Positions 1-6,569 of a DNA stretch of 8,665 nt are shown here, piece by piece. A program made the translations under genes and the position numbers. The notes under the pieces are model-generated. The model did not search any database. It had not been told where the DNA came from and saw nothing but the letters and a program-made list of their open reading frames with translations. The DNA lies in assembly GCA_945869245.1 (NCBI GenBank), contig CAMBOY010000124.1, forward strand, positions 1-8,665, written 5' to 3'. Each line of letters opens with the position of its first letter. The stretch's first letter is position 1. Source of the DNA: Hydrogenophaga intermedia. Lineage in GTDB: Bacteria; Pseudomonadota; Gammaproteobacteria; Burkholderiales; Burkholderiaceae_C.

Positions 1-166
1 GCGGGTGGTGATCAACGAGTGCATTGAGCTGGCCAAATCGTTTGGTGGCACCGACGGCCACAAATATGTCAATGGCATCTTGCATCCGCTGGCCGAGCAG
101 CTGCGCCCGGCCGAGCTGGCCGCCAGCCCCGCGCGCAAGCGCGCCCCGGCGCCCAGCCAGGACTGA
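1..166 (+). CDS. nusB: Transcription antitermination factor NusB, C-terminal end (partial)
   Basis: The reading frame enters from the left edge with its first full codon at base 2, and stops at TGA 164-166, leaving 54 visible residues. They begin RVVINECIELAKSFGGTDGH and continue KYVNGILHPLAEQLRP, which matches the last helices of NusB (family pattern: VINEAVELAK-FG...KFVNGVLD-LA). NusB binds boxA RNA with NusE (S10) and takes part in rRNA antitermination in the cytoplasm. The final ~18 residues are an Ala/Pro/Lys/Arg-rich tail beyond the conserved fold; such tails vary within the family. The N-terminal part lies outside the window, so completeness cannot be judged. The next gene starts 6 nt after the stop, which suggests cotranscription. 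Confidence 0.93.
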   Translation, partial: RVVINECIELAKSFGGTDGHKYVNGILHPLAEQLRPAELAASPARKRAPAPSQD

Positions 167-172
167 TCGGCC

Positions 173-1399
173 ATGCCGGCACCGATTCGACTCGCGCAAC
201 GCGCGCAGCGGGTAGCGCCTTTTTATGTGATGGAGCTGGCCAAAGCCGCCCAGGCCATGGCGGCCCAAGGTGGCGCCGATCAGCGGCGCATGCTCACCCT
301 CAATATCGGCGAGCCCGACTTCACCGCGCCGCCGCTGGTGCAAGAGGCGGCCACTCGGGCCATCCGCGACGGCCACACCCAGTACACCCAGGCCACCGGC
401 CTGCCCGCGCTGCGCGAAGCCATCAGCGGCTGGTACGCGCAGCGCTTTGGTCTGAACGTGGACCCCTCGCGCATCATCGTCACCGCGGGTGCGTCCATGG
501 CGCTGCAGCTGGCTTGCTTGGCACTGATTGATGCCGGCGACGAGGTGCTGATGCCCGACCCTTGCTACCCCTGCAACCGGCAGTTTGTGCAGGCGGCCGA
601 AGGTCGGGCCGTGCTGCTGCCCAGCGGGCCAGAACAGCGCTTTCAGCTCAGCGCCGAGCAGGTGCGCGCCGCCTGGGGCCCTGCAACCCGTGGGGTGCTG
701 CTGGCCTCGCCGTCCAACCCCACCGGCACCTCGATTGCGCGCCAAACGCTGCACGACATCGCCGCGCAGGTGCGCGCGCGCCACGGCATCACCTTGGTCG
801 ACGAGATTTACCTGGGCCTGAGTTACGAAGACGCCTTTGGCCACAGCGCCCTGGGGCTGGACGATGGCTTGGGCGAACACATCGTCAGCGTCAACAGCTT
901 TTCCAAATACTTCAACATGACCGGTTGGCGCCTGGGCTGGCTGGTGGTGCCGCCCGAACTGGTGGCACCCATTGAGCGGCTGGCGCAAAACCTGGTGATT
1001 TGCGCCAGCACCGTGGCCCAGCACGCGGCGCTGGCCTGTTTTGAAGCCGATAGCCTGGCCGAATACGAGCGCCGCCGCGCCGCTTTCAAAGCGCGGCGCG
1101 ACTACTTTCTGCCCGAACTCCATCGCCTAGGGCTGACGGTGCCGGTCATGCCCGACGGCGCCTTTTACGCCTGGGCCGATACGCGTGAGTGGTGCCGCAA
1201 CTGGGGCCTGCCCGACGACGGCAGCCCCGAGTCGGGCAGCTGGGCGCTGGCCTTTGAGCTGATGCGCCGCTGCCAGATCGCCGCCACACCGGGGCGCGAT
1301 TTTGGTGTGGCCGAGCCGGGGCGTTACCTGCGCTTTTCCACCGCCAGCAGCATGGAACAACTGCAAGAGGCCGTCGCCCGGCTGGAGGCGGCACGGTGA
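173..1399 (+). CDS. PLP-dependent aminotransferase, class I/II (fold type I)
   Basis: This 408-residue cytosolic enzyme should transfer an amino group between an amino acid and a 2-oxo acid using pyridoxal phosphate. Aspartate-aminotransferase-family landmarks appear in order: NIGEPDF near 44-50, the cofactor-phosphate loop TAGAS at 104-108, SNPTG at 181-185, VDEIY at 209-213 (Asp210 and Tyr213 contact the cofactor ring), the Schiff-base lysine Lys245 in SFSKYFNMTGWRLGW (Arg253 contacts phosphate), and Arg387 in YLRFST, which normally binds the substrate carboxylate. Length is typical and no key residue is missing. The substrate cannot be read from sequence; a broad alanine/aspartate-type enzyme is possible. 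The start ATG lies 6 nt after the nusB stop with a weak AGGA at 159-162. Its stop overlaps the next start (TGATG), suggesting translational coupling. It has no obvious functional link to nusB or to the Tol genes downstream. Confidence 0.92.
   Translation: MPAPIRLAQRAQRVAPFYVMELAKAAQAMAAQGGADQRRMLTLNIGEPDFTAPPLVQEAATRAIRDGHTQYTQATGLPALREAISGWYAQRFGLNVDPSRIIVTAGASMALQLACLALIDAGDEVLMPDPCYPCNRQFVQAAEGRAVLLPSGPEQRFQLSAEQVRAAWGPATRGVLLASPSNPTGTSIARQTLHDIAAQVRARHGITLVDEIYLGLSYEDAFGHSALGLDDGLGEHIVSVNSFSKYFNMTGWRLGWLVVPPELVAPIERLAQNLVICASTVAQHAALACFEADSLAEYERRRAAFKARRDYFLPELHRLGLTVPVMPDGAFYAWADTREWCRNWGLPDDGSPESGSWALAFELMRRCQIAATPGRDFGVAEPGRYLRFSTASSMEQLQEAVARLEAAR
1384..1388 (+). promoter_or_regulatory. 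Ribosome binding site that fixes the thioesterase start
   Basis: A full GGAGG lies inside the last codons of the aminotransferase gene. It is 7 nt before GTG 1396 and 10 nt before ATG 1399, which are adjacent codons of the same frame. This supports initiation here, upstream of the 84-bp repeat array, rather than at any position inside or after the array. Confidence 0.7.
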
Positions 1400-2094
1400 T
1401 GCCAGCGGACACAACACCCACAGATTCGCCGCCGGGCCGTCCCCAGGCGAATCGCACCCCCTCGGGGGGCAGCGACCCGCGCAGCGGCGGAGCGTGGGGG
1501 CACGAGTCTCAGCCGCAGGGCCGCCCCAAGGCGAATCCCACCACCTCGGGGGGCAGCGACCCGCGCAGCGGCGCAGCGTGGGGGCACGAGTCTCAGCCGC
1601 CGGGCCGCCCCCAGGCGAATCGCACCACCTCGGGGGGCAGCGACCCGCGCAGCGGCGGAGCGTGCGGGTCAACCCCTTTCCAGTGGAACGTTCGCGTGTA
1701 CTGGGAAGACACCGACGCCGGCGGCATTGTGTTTTACGCCAACTACCTGAAGTTTTTTGAGCGCGCGCGCACCGAATGGCTGCGCCACCTGGGCGTGAGC
1801 CAACACGATCTGCGCGCACGCACCGGCGGCATGTTTGTGGTCACCAGCACCGAACTGCGCTACCACCGCCCCGCCCGGCTCGACGACAGTCTGTGCGTCA
1901 CCGCCTGCCTGGCCGAGAGCGGTCGCGCCTCGCTGGTGATCGACCAACAGGCTTGGCTCGGCCCGCCGGGAACCGAGCTGCTGTGCGAGGGTCGCATCCG
2001 CATCGGCTGGATCGACGCGCTGCGCTTTCGCCCCCAACGCATACCGGCTGAGGTGCTACAGGCCTTGCAGGCCTCGGCCCCATCCGCTTCTTGA
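1399..2094 (+). CDS. ybgC: YbgC-type acyl-CoA thioesterase of the Tol-Pal cluster, with a repeat-derived N-terminal extension
   Basis: The protein has 231 residues (232 if GTG 1396 is used). Residues ~94-222 are a complete 4HBT hotdog domain close to YbgC: FQWNVRVYWEDTDAGG at 94-109, with Asp106 matching the catalytic Asp18 of E. coli YbgC, then VFYANYLKFFERARTEWLR, a 'YHRPARLDD' segment, and a C-terminal strand with CEGRIRIGWID. YbgC hydrolyses acyl-CoA thioesters in the cytoplasm; its link to Tol-Pal is mainly genomic, and its position just before tolQ is the classical one. Family members are about 135 residues. The extra ~90 residues are a Gly/Ser/Pro/Arg-rich 28-residue repeat (residues ~11-89) encoded by an 84-bp tandem array, probably disordered. 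I chose the start for its strong GGAGG, its TGATG overlap with the preceding stop, and the lack of any in-frame ATG, GTG, TTG or CTG until GTG 1696, which is already within the first core strand. Function is confident; the state of the extension in the mature protein is inferred. Confidence 0.9.
   Translation: MPADTTPTDSPPGRPQANRTPSGGSDPRSGGAWGHESQPQGRPKANPTTSGGSDPRSGAAWGHESQPPGRPQANRTTSGGSDPRSGGACGSTPFQWNVRVYWEDTDAGGIVFYANYLKFFERARTEWLRHLGVSQHDLRARTGGMFVVTSTELRYHRPARLDDSLCVTACLAESGRASLVIDQQAWLGPPGTELLCEGRIRIGWIDALRFRPQRIPAEVLQALQASAPSAS
1428..1664 (+). repeat. 84-bp tandem repeat, ~2.8 copies, inside the ybgC reading frame
   Basis: Unit starts, marked by GGGCCG, fall at 1434, 1518 and 1602, exactly 84 nt apart. 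The match between first and third copies extends left to 1428, and the third copy ends at 1664. By eye, copies 1 and 2 differ at 6 of 84 positions. Copies 1 and 3 differ at 2 of the 63 comparable positions, and copies 2 and 3 at 3 of 63. Each copy has a C-run/G-run dyad (CCCCCTCGGGGGG in copy 1) and the shared core GGGGGGCAGCGACCCGCGCA. In frame it encodes a 28-residue period containing SGGSDPRSG and AWGHESQP. No TAA, TAG or TGA occurs in any forward frame. My impression is that similar G-rich elements are dispersed in Comamonadaceae genomes, but I could not check this. Confidence 0.95.
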
Positions 2095-2123
2095 CCCCTC
2101 CTTGCCCACACACGGAAACCCGC

Positions 2124-2816
2124 ATGACCCACGACATGTCCATCGTCAGCCTGATGCTCAACGCCAGTTGGGTGGTACAAGCCGTGGTGCTGCTGCTGGT
2201 GGCGCTGTCCATCACCAGCTGGGCCGCCATCTTTCGCAAGGAGATCACCCTCAAGCGGGTGGGCGCCGACAACGAAGCCTTCGAGCGCGACTTCTGGTCT
2301 GGCGCCAAGCTCAACGACCTATACGCCGCAGCGATGCAGAACGCCCGCATGGCCGGTCCGATGGAGCGGATTTTTGCCAGCGGCATGCGCGAATTCCACA
2401 AGCTGCGCGAGCGCCAGATCAGCGACGCCGGCACCCTGCTCGACGGCGCGCGCCGCGCCATGCGTGCGAGCTACCAGCGCGAGGTGGACGCGATGGAAAC
2501 CCATCTGTCTTTTCTGGGCACGGTCGGCTCGGTCACCCCTTATATCGGCCTGTTTGGCACGGTGTGGGGCATCATGCACGCCTTCACCGGTCTGGGCTCG
2601 ATGGCGCAGGTGACATTGGCCACGGTGGCGCCCGGCATTGCCGAGGCACTGGTGGCCACCGCGATTGGTCTGTTTGCGGCCATTCCGGCGGTGGTGGCGT
2701 TCAACCGCTTTGCCCACCAGATCGACCGCACCGCCAACCAGCTGGAAACCTTCATGGAAGAGTTCTCCAACATCCTGCAGCGCAACGTCGGCGGCCAGTC
2801 GGTCTCGGGGCACTGA
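2124..2816 (+). CDS. tolQ: Tol-Pal system proton channel subunit TolQ
   Basis: This 230-residue inner-membrane protein has the same length as E. coli TolQ and belongs to the MotA/TolQ/ExbB family. With TolR it forms the proton-motive-force motor that energises TolA. Three membrane segments are visible: ~15-37 (WVVQAVVLLLVALSITSW), ~131-153 (FLGTVGSVTPYIGLFGTVWG) and ~166-194 (ATVAPGIAEALVATAIGLFA). A large charged cytoplasmic loop lies between the first two. The channel threonines expected from E. coli (Thr145 and Thr178) appear as Thr146 and Thr179. Residues FGTVWGIMHAF and GIAEALVATAIGL are family hallmarks. ATG 2124 is preferred because it gives the family length and has a modest GGAAA 5 nt upstream; ATG 2136 is an alternative, and TTG 2091 would add a non-conserved leader. 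The gene sits 29 nt after ybgC and 4 nt before tolR. Confidence 0.96.
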   Translation: MTHDMSIVSLMLNASWVVQAVVLLLVALSITSWAAIFRKEITLKRVGADNEAFERDFWSGAKLNDLYAAAMQNARMAGPMERIFASGMREFHKLRERQISDAGTLLDGARRAMRASYQREVDAMETHLSFLGTVGSVTPYIGLFGTVWGIMHAFTGLGSMAQVTLATVAPGIAEALVATAIGLFAAIPAVVAFNRFAHQIDRTANQLETFMEEFSNILQRNVGGQSVSGH

Positions 2817-2820
2817 GGCC

Positions 2821-3267
2821 ATGGCCAAAATCGCCGCACGCGGCCGCGGGCGCCGCACCATCAACGAGATCAATATGGTGCCGTTCATCGACGTCATGTT
2901 GGTGCTGCTCATCATCTTTATGGTGACCGCGCCGCTGATCACGCCCAGCGTGATCAACGTGCCCAGCGTCGGCCAGGCCGACCGCCAACCCGACCGTTTT
3001 GTGGTGGTCACCATCGACAAAGACGGCGCCCTCGCGGTGCGCGACAGCCGCACACCGGGCGAAGCGCAGTCGGTGAGCGAGCGCGAACTCGGCCCACGGG
3101 TGAAGCAGCTGCAGCAGTTGGCCAGCGAGGCCGATGCGAGCGCACCGGCGCCGGTGATCATCAGCGCCGACAAAACGCTGACCTATGAGACCGTGATCAA
3201 AACCATGGACCGCCTGCAGCGCGCCGGGGTGGCTCGGGTCGGCTTGTCGGTGCAACAGCAGCCTTGA
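2821..3267 (+). CDS. tolR: Tol-Pal system protein TolR
   Basis: This 148-residue ExbD/TolR family protein is the rotor-side partner of TolQ. It has a short, Arg-rich cytoplasmic N-terminus (GRGRRTINEINM), one membrane helix (~20-41) carrying Asp24 in VPFIDVMLVLLIIFMV, and a periplasmic domain (~45-148). Asp24 is equivalent to Asp23 of E. coli TolR, the protonatable residue required for energy transduction. The C-terminal part shows the usual ExbD pattern, PVIISADKTLTYETVIKTMD followed by a 'GVARVGLSVQ' strand. ATG 2821 follows the tolQ stop by 4 nt; the GAGG overlapping that stop is rather close, so translation may rely on coupling. An upstream in-frame extension into tolQ exists but is not conserved-looking. 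The protein is complete, with no missing key residue. Confidence 0.95.
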   Translation: MAKIAARGRGRRTINEINMVPFIDVMLVLLIIFMVTAPLITPSVINVPSVGQADRQPDRFVVVTIDKDGALAVRDSRTPGEAQSVSERELGPRVKQLQQLASEADASAPAPVIISADKTLTYETVIKTMDRLQRAGVARVGLSVQQQP

Positions 3268-3275
3268 CAACGGCC

Positions 3276-4277
3276 ATGCGCACCTACGCCACCACCGCCG
3301 AACACCTGGCACTGGCGCCACCCGAGGGCGCGAAGTGGGGACTGCCCGCCGGCTTGGCCTTGGGCGTGCATGCGCTGCTGGTGGTGGCCTTGGCCTGGGG
3401 CGTGAGCTGGCGCGACGAGCCCGAGGTGAGCGCGGTCTCGGCAGAGCTGTGGTCCAGGCTGCCGCAAGACGCTGCCCCGCCCGCTGTGGCCCCTGCTGCA
3501 CCGCCCCCGCCACCTGAGCGGACCAAGCCCGCTGTGCCCGTCCCCCCGCCCGCGCGTGCACAAGCGCAGAACCCGCAGGACGCCGACATCGCGCTGCGCC
3601 AACGCGAAAAAGCCCAGCGCGAGCGCGAGGAGGCGCGACGGCTGGAGCAAGAGCGCAAACAGGAAGCGGCCAAGGAACGTGCGGCACAAGTGGCCAGGGA
3701 CAAGGCCAAAGCCGACGAAGCGCGGCGGCAGGCGGAGCAAAAGAAACAGCAACTGGCCCAACAACAAGCTGAAGCCGACAAGAAACGACGCGACGAAGAA
3801 GCCCGCAAAGAGCGCCGGGCCAAAGAGGAAGCGGCGCGAACAGCGCGCGCCGAGGCCAAGCAAGCAGACGCACGCAACAAGGCCGAACAAGCCGCGCTCG
3901 ACAAAAACCGCGATGAGCAGATCAGGCGGCAAACGGCCCAAATGGCCCAACTGGGCAGCGCCACTGGATCGGGCGGATCGGGACAAGCGGCGCAGTCCAG
4001 CGGGCCCTCGGCGGGTTACAGCGCCAAGGTCGCGGCGCGCATTCGCCCCAATATCCGTTTTGACGACGACCTGCCGGGCAACCCGGTGGTCGAACTGCGG
4101 GTGCGCACCGCACCCGACGGCACCATCGTCGCGCGCACGGTGCACAAAACCAGCGGCCATCCGGCCTGGGACCAAGCCGCCTTGAGAGCCATGGACCGCA
4201 CCGGCAATTTGCCCCGCGACACCGACGGCCGCGTGCCTTCAGACCTGATCATCGAGCTGCGGCCCAAGGAGCAGTGA
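3276..4277 (+). CDS. tolA: Tol-Pal system protein TolA
   Basis: This 333-residue protein spans the periplasm and links the TolQR motor to TolB/Pal at the outer membrane. Four regions can be read. Residues ~22-44 are a single N-terminal membrane anchor (LPAGLALGVHALLVVALAWG). Residues ~63-98 are Pro/Ala-rich. Residues ~100-226 are a long Lys/Ala/Glu/Gln/Arg-rich helix, the TolA domain II coiled region. After a Gly/Ser linker (~227-247), residues ~248-333 form a TonB/TolA-like C-terminal domain (YSAKVAARIRPNI, VVELRVRTAPDGTIV, HPAWDQAALRAM). E. coli TolA is longer (421 residues), mostly through domain II, which varies in length. ATG 3276 is 8 nt after the tolR stop; no good ribosome site is seen, so coupling to tolR is likely. 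It ends 25 nt before a convergent kinase gene, and tolB does not follow. Confidence 0.94.
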   Translation: MRTYATTAEHLALAPPEGAKWGLPAGLALGVHALLVVALAWGVSWRDEPEVSAVSAELWSRLPQDAAPPAVAPAAPPPPPERTKPAVPVPPPARAQAQNPQDADIALRQREKAQREREEARRLEQERKQEAAKERAAQVARDKAKADEARRQAEQKKQQLAQQQAEADKKRRDEEARKERRAKEEAARTARAEAKQADARNKAEQAALDKNRDEQIRRQTAQMAQLGSATGSGGSGQAAQSSGPSAGYSAKVAARIRPNIRFDDDLPGNPVVELRVRTAPDGTIVARTVHKTSGHPAWDQAALRAMDRTGNLPRDTDGRVPSDLIIELRPKEQ

Positions 4278-4296
4278 GACCGGCTGCAGCACCTGC

Positions 4297-4311
4297 GGCC
4301 ACTCAGTGGCC
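4297..4311. other. Perfect 15-nt palindrome at the tolA/kinase convergent junction
   Basis: GGCCACT and AGTGGCC flank a single central C, giving a perfect dyad that overlaps the kinase stop codon (4303-4305). As RNA on either strand it could fold into a 6-bp stem with a 3-nt loop. There is no T-run on either side, so it is not a canonical intrinsic terminator. It could be a weak bidirectional terminator or mRNA-end stabiliser, or chance in GC-rich DNA. Confidence 0.3.
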
Positions 4312-6564
4312 CGGCGGGCGCTGGCGCAACAACTCGGCCACCCGCTTGGCCAGTTCGGCAATCGAGTCGGCTTTCATCAGCACCGCCGCCACCCCCACCG
4401 ACTGGGCCTGCATTTCCAGTTCTTCCGAGACAAAGCCCGAGATCAGCGCCACCAACTGCTGAGGCCGCAGTTCGAGCACTTGGCGCGCCACGTCCATGCC
4501 CGACATGGCTGGCATCTGGTGGTCGGACAAGACCAGGTCAAAGGCGTCCGGCTGGGCCTTGAAGGCCTCGACCGCTTCATAGGGATTTTGGTAGGCGTCG
4601 ACGATCCAGCCTTTGAGCTCCAGCACCCGCTTGACGACAAACACAATGGTGGGGTCGTCGTCCACATACAGGATGTGTGGCGTGCGGTTGGACCCCAGCA
4701 ACACCGCACCGTCACTGCCCGCCAAATCGGCCGGCTGGGTATCGCCGGTGTGGGTAGAGACCGGCAGGCCCGCAAAAAACAAGTCGAAACGGCTGCCAAC
4801 GCCAGGCGTGCTCTGAACCACAATTTCCCCCTCATGCGACTGCACAATGCCGTACACCATGGACAAGCCCAGGCCCGTGCCTTTGCCTTGGCCTTTGGTG
4901 GTGAAGAACGGCTCGAAGATGCGCGACAGTGTCGCCGCGTCCATGCCGCTGCCATTGTCCTGCACTGTAAAACACAGCACCTCTACCCCTTGCTCGCGGC
5001 AGCGGTCGGCCAGCGCAACCGGCAAGCCCGGGGTGTCGGGCGCAAACGCGCTGACGGTCAGCTCCAGCACGCCGCCGGCGCGTGGCAGGGCGTGCACCGC
5101 ATTGACGCCCAGATTGAGCAGCACCTGCACCATCTGGGTGAAGTCGGCGCGCATGCGCGGCAGTTCGTCGGGAATGTCCACCCGCAGCGTCACCCCGCCG
5201 GGCACCGACAGCTTGAGCAAGGCCAGCGTCTCCTTGGCCAGGTGGCTGGTGTCGATGGGCTTGAGCGCGACCGATTTTTGGCGGCTAAAGGCCAGGATTT
5301 GGTTCACCAGATCGCGGCCGCGCTGAGCGGCTTTGTTGACCTGATCCACGTTTTGCTGCATGTCCACCGGCAGGCGCTGCGTCTCGTTGATGAGGGTCAC
5401 GTTGCCCAAAATGGCCGCCAGGATGTTGTTGAAATCGTGGGCGACTCCGCTGGCCAAGGTGCCAAGGGCCTGCATTTTTTGGCTTTGCGCGAGTTCGGCT
5501 TCCAACGCCTTTTGGCGGTCTTGGGCCTCTTTGCGTGCCGTCACATCGATGAATGTGAGCACGGTCAGAGGTTCGTTGGAATCGTCTTCTTCGTATTGCC
5601 GGTAGGTGTTGCAGAGTATCCACCGGTGTTTTTTGCCATCCTTCGAACGGATGCCCAAGACCCGGTCGGTGATGCTGCCCATGGGTGTGGCGCCCGGCTG
5701 AATGGGCCGATCGAGCAGACCGAGTTCGCGCTCGTTCTCATCGATCCAGCGCCAGGCGCCAGCGTCTTCACCGGCGAACGCCAACAGCTCCAGACCAACT
5801 TTGTTGGATTCGCTCACCACGGCGCCCGAGCGAAACACCAGCACACCGGCCGACAGGTTTTCCATCAGCGCGGTCATGCGCCGCTGGCGGTTGAGCACCG
5901 CTTGCTGCGCGGTGTCGGTGTCGCGCTGCAGCCGCTGGGTCACCAGCATGAAGTACAAGGTCATGCGCAACACGGTGTCGATCGCATACACCCCGAGCAG
6001 CACAAAGAACCAGCTGTTGCGCAGGTCGTCCAATGGCGTGCTGGGCAAGTACCACCAAATCAAGGGCAACAACAGGGCAATGAGTAGCAGCTCCAACAGC
6101 AGGACCCGATCCAGCGCCTTCAAATCGAGCGCCTGATCGGCGCGCTGCCCCAGCCGTTGATCGCGTGCCAACAAAGCGATGATCACCGCGATCGACACAA
6201 AACACACCGTCAGGAACCATTGCACCGGGGCGTCCCACCACACCACCGCAGCGGTGCTGGCTGAGGCGAGCAGCAAAATCCACCAAGGCGCCTGACGCGG
6301 CTGCGTCCAACGCATGTATTGGCAGATGCCCGACCAATTGAACAAACCACCCGCCACCACCAGCGTGCAGCCCAGCCAGGCCCCGAGCCAGACCGGCACC
6401 TCAGGGCGTCCGAGCAGCAACACGGCCAGGCTCTCGCACGCGGCAGCCCACATCCAGCGCGATGGACCGCCGACGCTGGGGTGTTTGCGCACCATGCGCA
6501 CGAACACCACCACATAAGCGGCGGACACGGCGGCAATGACAGGGACGGCGGTGTTCAGATCCAT
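4303..6564 (-). CDS. Hybrid sensor histidine kinase: 7TM sensor, PAS, HisKA, HATPase, receiver
   Basis: This 753-residue inner-membrane protein should autophosphorylate on histidine and pass phosphate to its own receiver. Seven hydrophobic segments (~5-24, 37-52, 55-75, 93-110, 114-133, 153-173, 184-207) form an N-terminal membrane sensor I cannot assign to a named family. A PAS-like domain follows (~230-345, ending VLTFIDVTARKEAQDR). The HisKA box LASGVAHDFNNILAAILGN holds the phospho-acceptor His376. The ATPase domain shows the N box (Asn484, Asn488), G1 DNGSG (536-540), F box FEPFFTTK (550-557) and G2 GKGTGLGL (560-567). The receiver (~629-745) has Asp635-Asp637, phospho-acceptor Asp681 in LSDHQMP, Ser709 and Lys731. 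All catalytic residues are present; the signal is unknown. The HDFNN type resembles NtrB-like kinases. No output regulator or HPt protein is nearby. The start is ATG with AGAGG 5 nt upstream. It lies 11 nt downstream of dnaE, so it is probably cotranscribed. Confidence 0.93.
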   Translation of the reverse strand: MDLNTAVPVIAAVSAAYVVVFVRMVRKHPSVGGPSRWMWAAACESLAVLLLGRPEVPVWLGAWLGCTLVVAGGLFNWSGICQYMRWTQPRQAPWWILLLASASTAAVVWWDAPVQWFLTVCFVSIAVIIALLARDQRLGQRADQALDLKALDRVLLLELLLIALLLPLIWWYLPSTPLDDLRNSWFFVLLGVYAIDTVLRMTLYFMLVTQRLQRDTDTAQQAVLNRQRRMTALMENLSAGVLVFRSGAVVSESNKVGLELLAFAGEDAGAWRWIDENERELGLLDRPIQPGATPMGSITDRVLGIRSKDGKKHRWILCNTYRQYEEDDSNEPLTVLTFIDVTARKEAQDRQKALEAELAQSQKMQALGTLASGVAHDFNNILAAILGNVTLINETQRLPVDMQQNVDQVNKAAQRGRDLVNQILAFSRQKSVALKPIDTSHLAKETLALLKLSVPGGVTLRVDIPDELPRMRADFTQMVQVLLNLGVNAVHALPRAGGVLELTVSAFAPDTPGLPVALADRCREQGVEVLCFTVQDNGSGMDAATLSRIFEPFFTTKGQGKGTGLGLSMVYGIVQSHEGEIVVQSTPGVGSRFDLFFAGLPVSTHTGDTQPADLAGSDGAVLLGSNRTPHILYVDDDPTIVFVVKRVLELKGWIVDAYQNPYEAVEAFKAQPDAFDLVLSDHQMPAMSGMDVARQVLELRPQQLVALISGFVSEELEMQAQSVGVAAVLMKADSIAELAKRVAELLRQRPPGH

Positions 6565-6569
6565 AAGAG

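Noticed and set aside
1428..1664. Possible CRISPR array
   Set aside because: The repeats are directly adjacent 84-bp units with no variable spacers, so this is a tandem repeat and not a CRISPR array.
1127..1819. Minus-strand frame with three Arg/Cys/Trp-rich repeats
   Set aside because: This is the 84-bp array read backwards; the periodicity comes from DNA repeats and the flanks are antisense to the aminotransferase and ybgC.
2091..2123. Upstream TTG start for tolQ overlapping the ybgC stop
   Set aside because: The added 11 residues are not TolQ-like; ATG 2124 gives the 230-residue family length.
2638..2820. Upstream in-frame extension of tolR into tolQ
   Set aside because: The extra 61 residues are an out-of-frame reading of tolQ; ATG 2821 gives a normal TolR with the membrane helix near the N-terminus.
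2752..4175. Minus-strand open frames across tolR and tolA
   Set aside because: They are compositionally biased mirrors of the TolA Lys/Ala-rich helix and the TolR gene, with no family signature.
4306..6087. Long + strand open frame (593 codons) opposite the histidine kinase
   Set aside because: It is antisense to a gene with every kinase and receiver motif. The His/Gln/Arg/Gly-rich translation shows no domain, and such mirrored frames are common in GC-rich codon usage.
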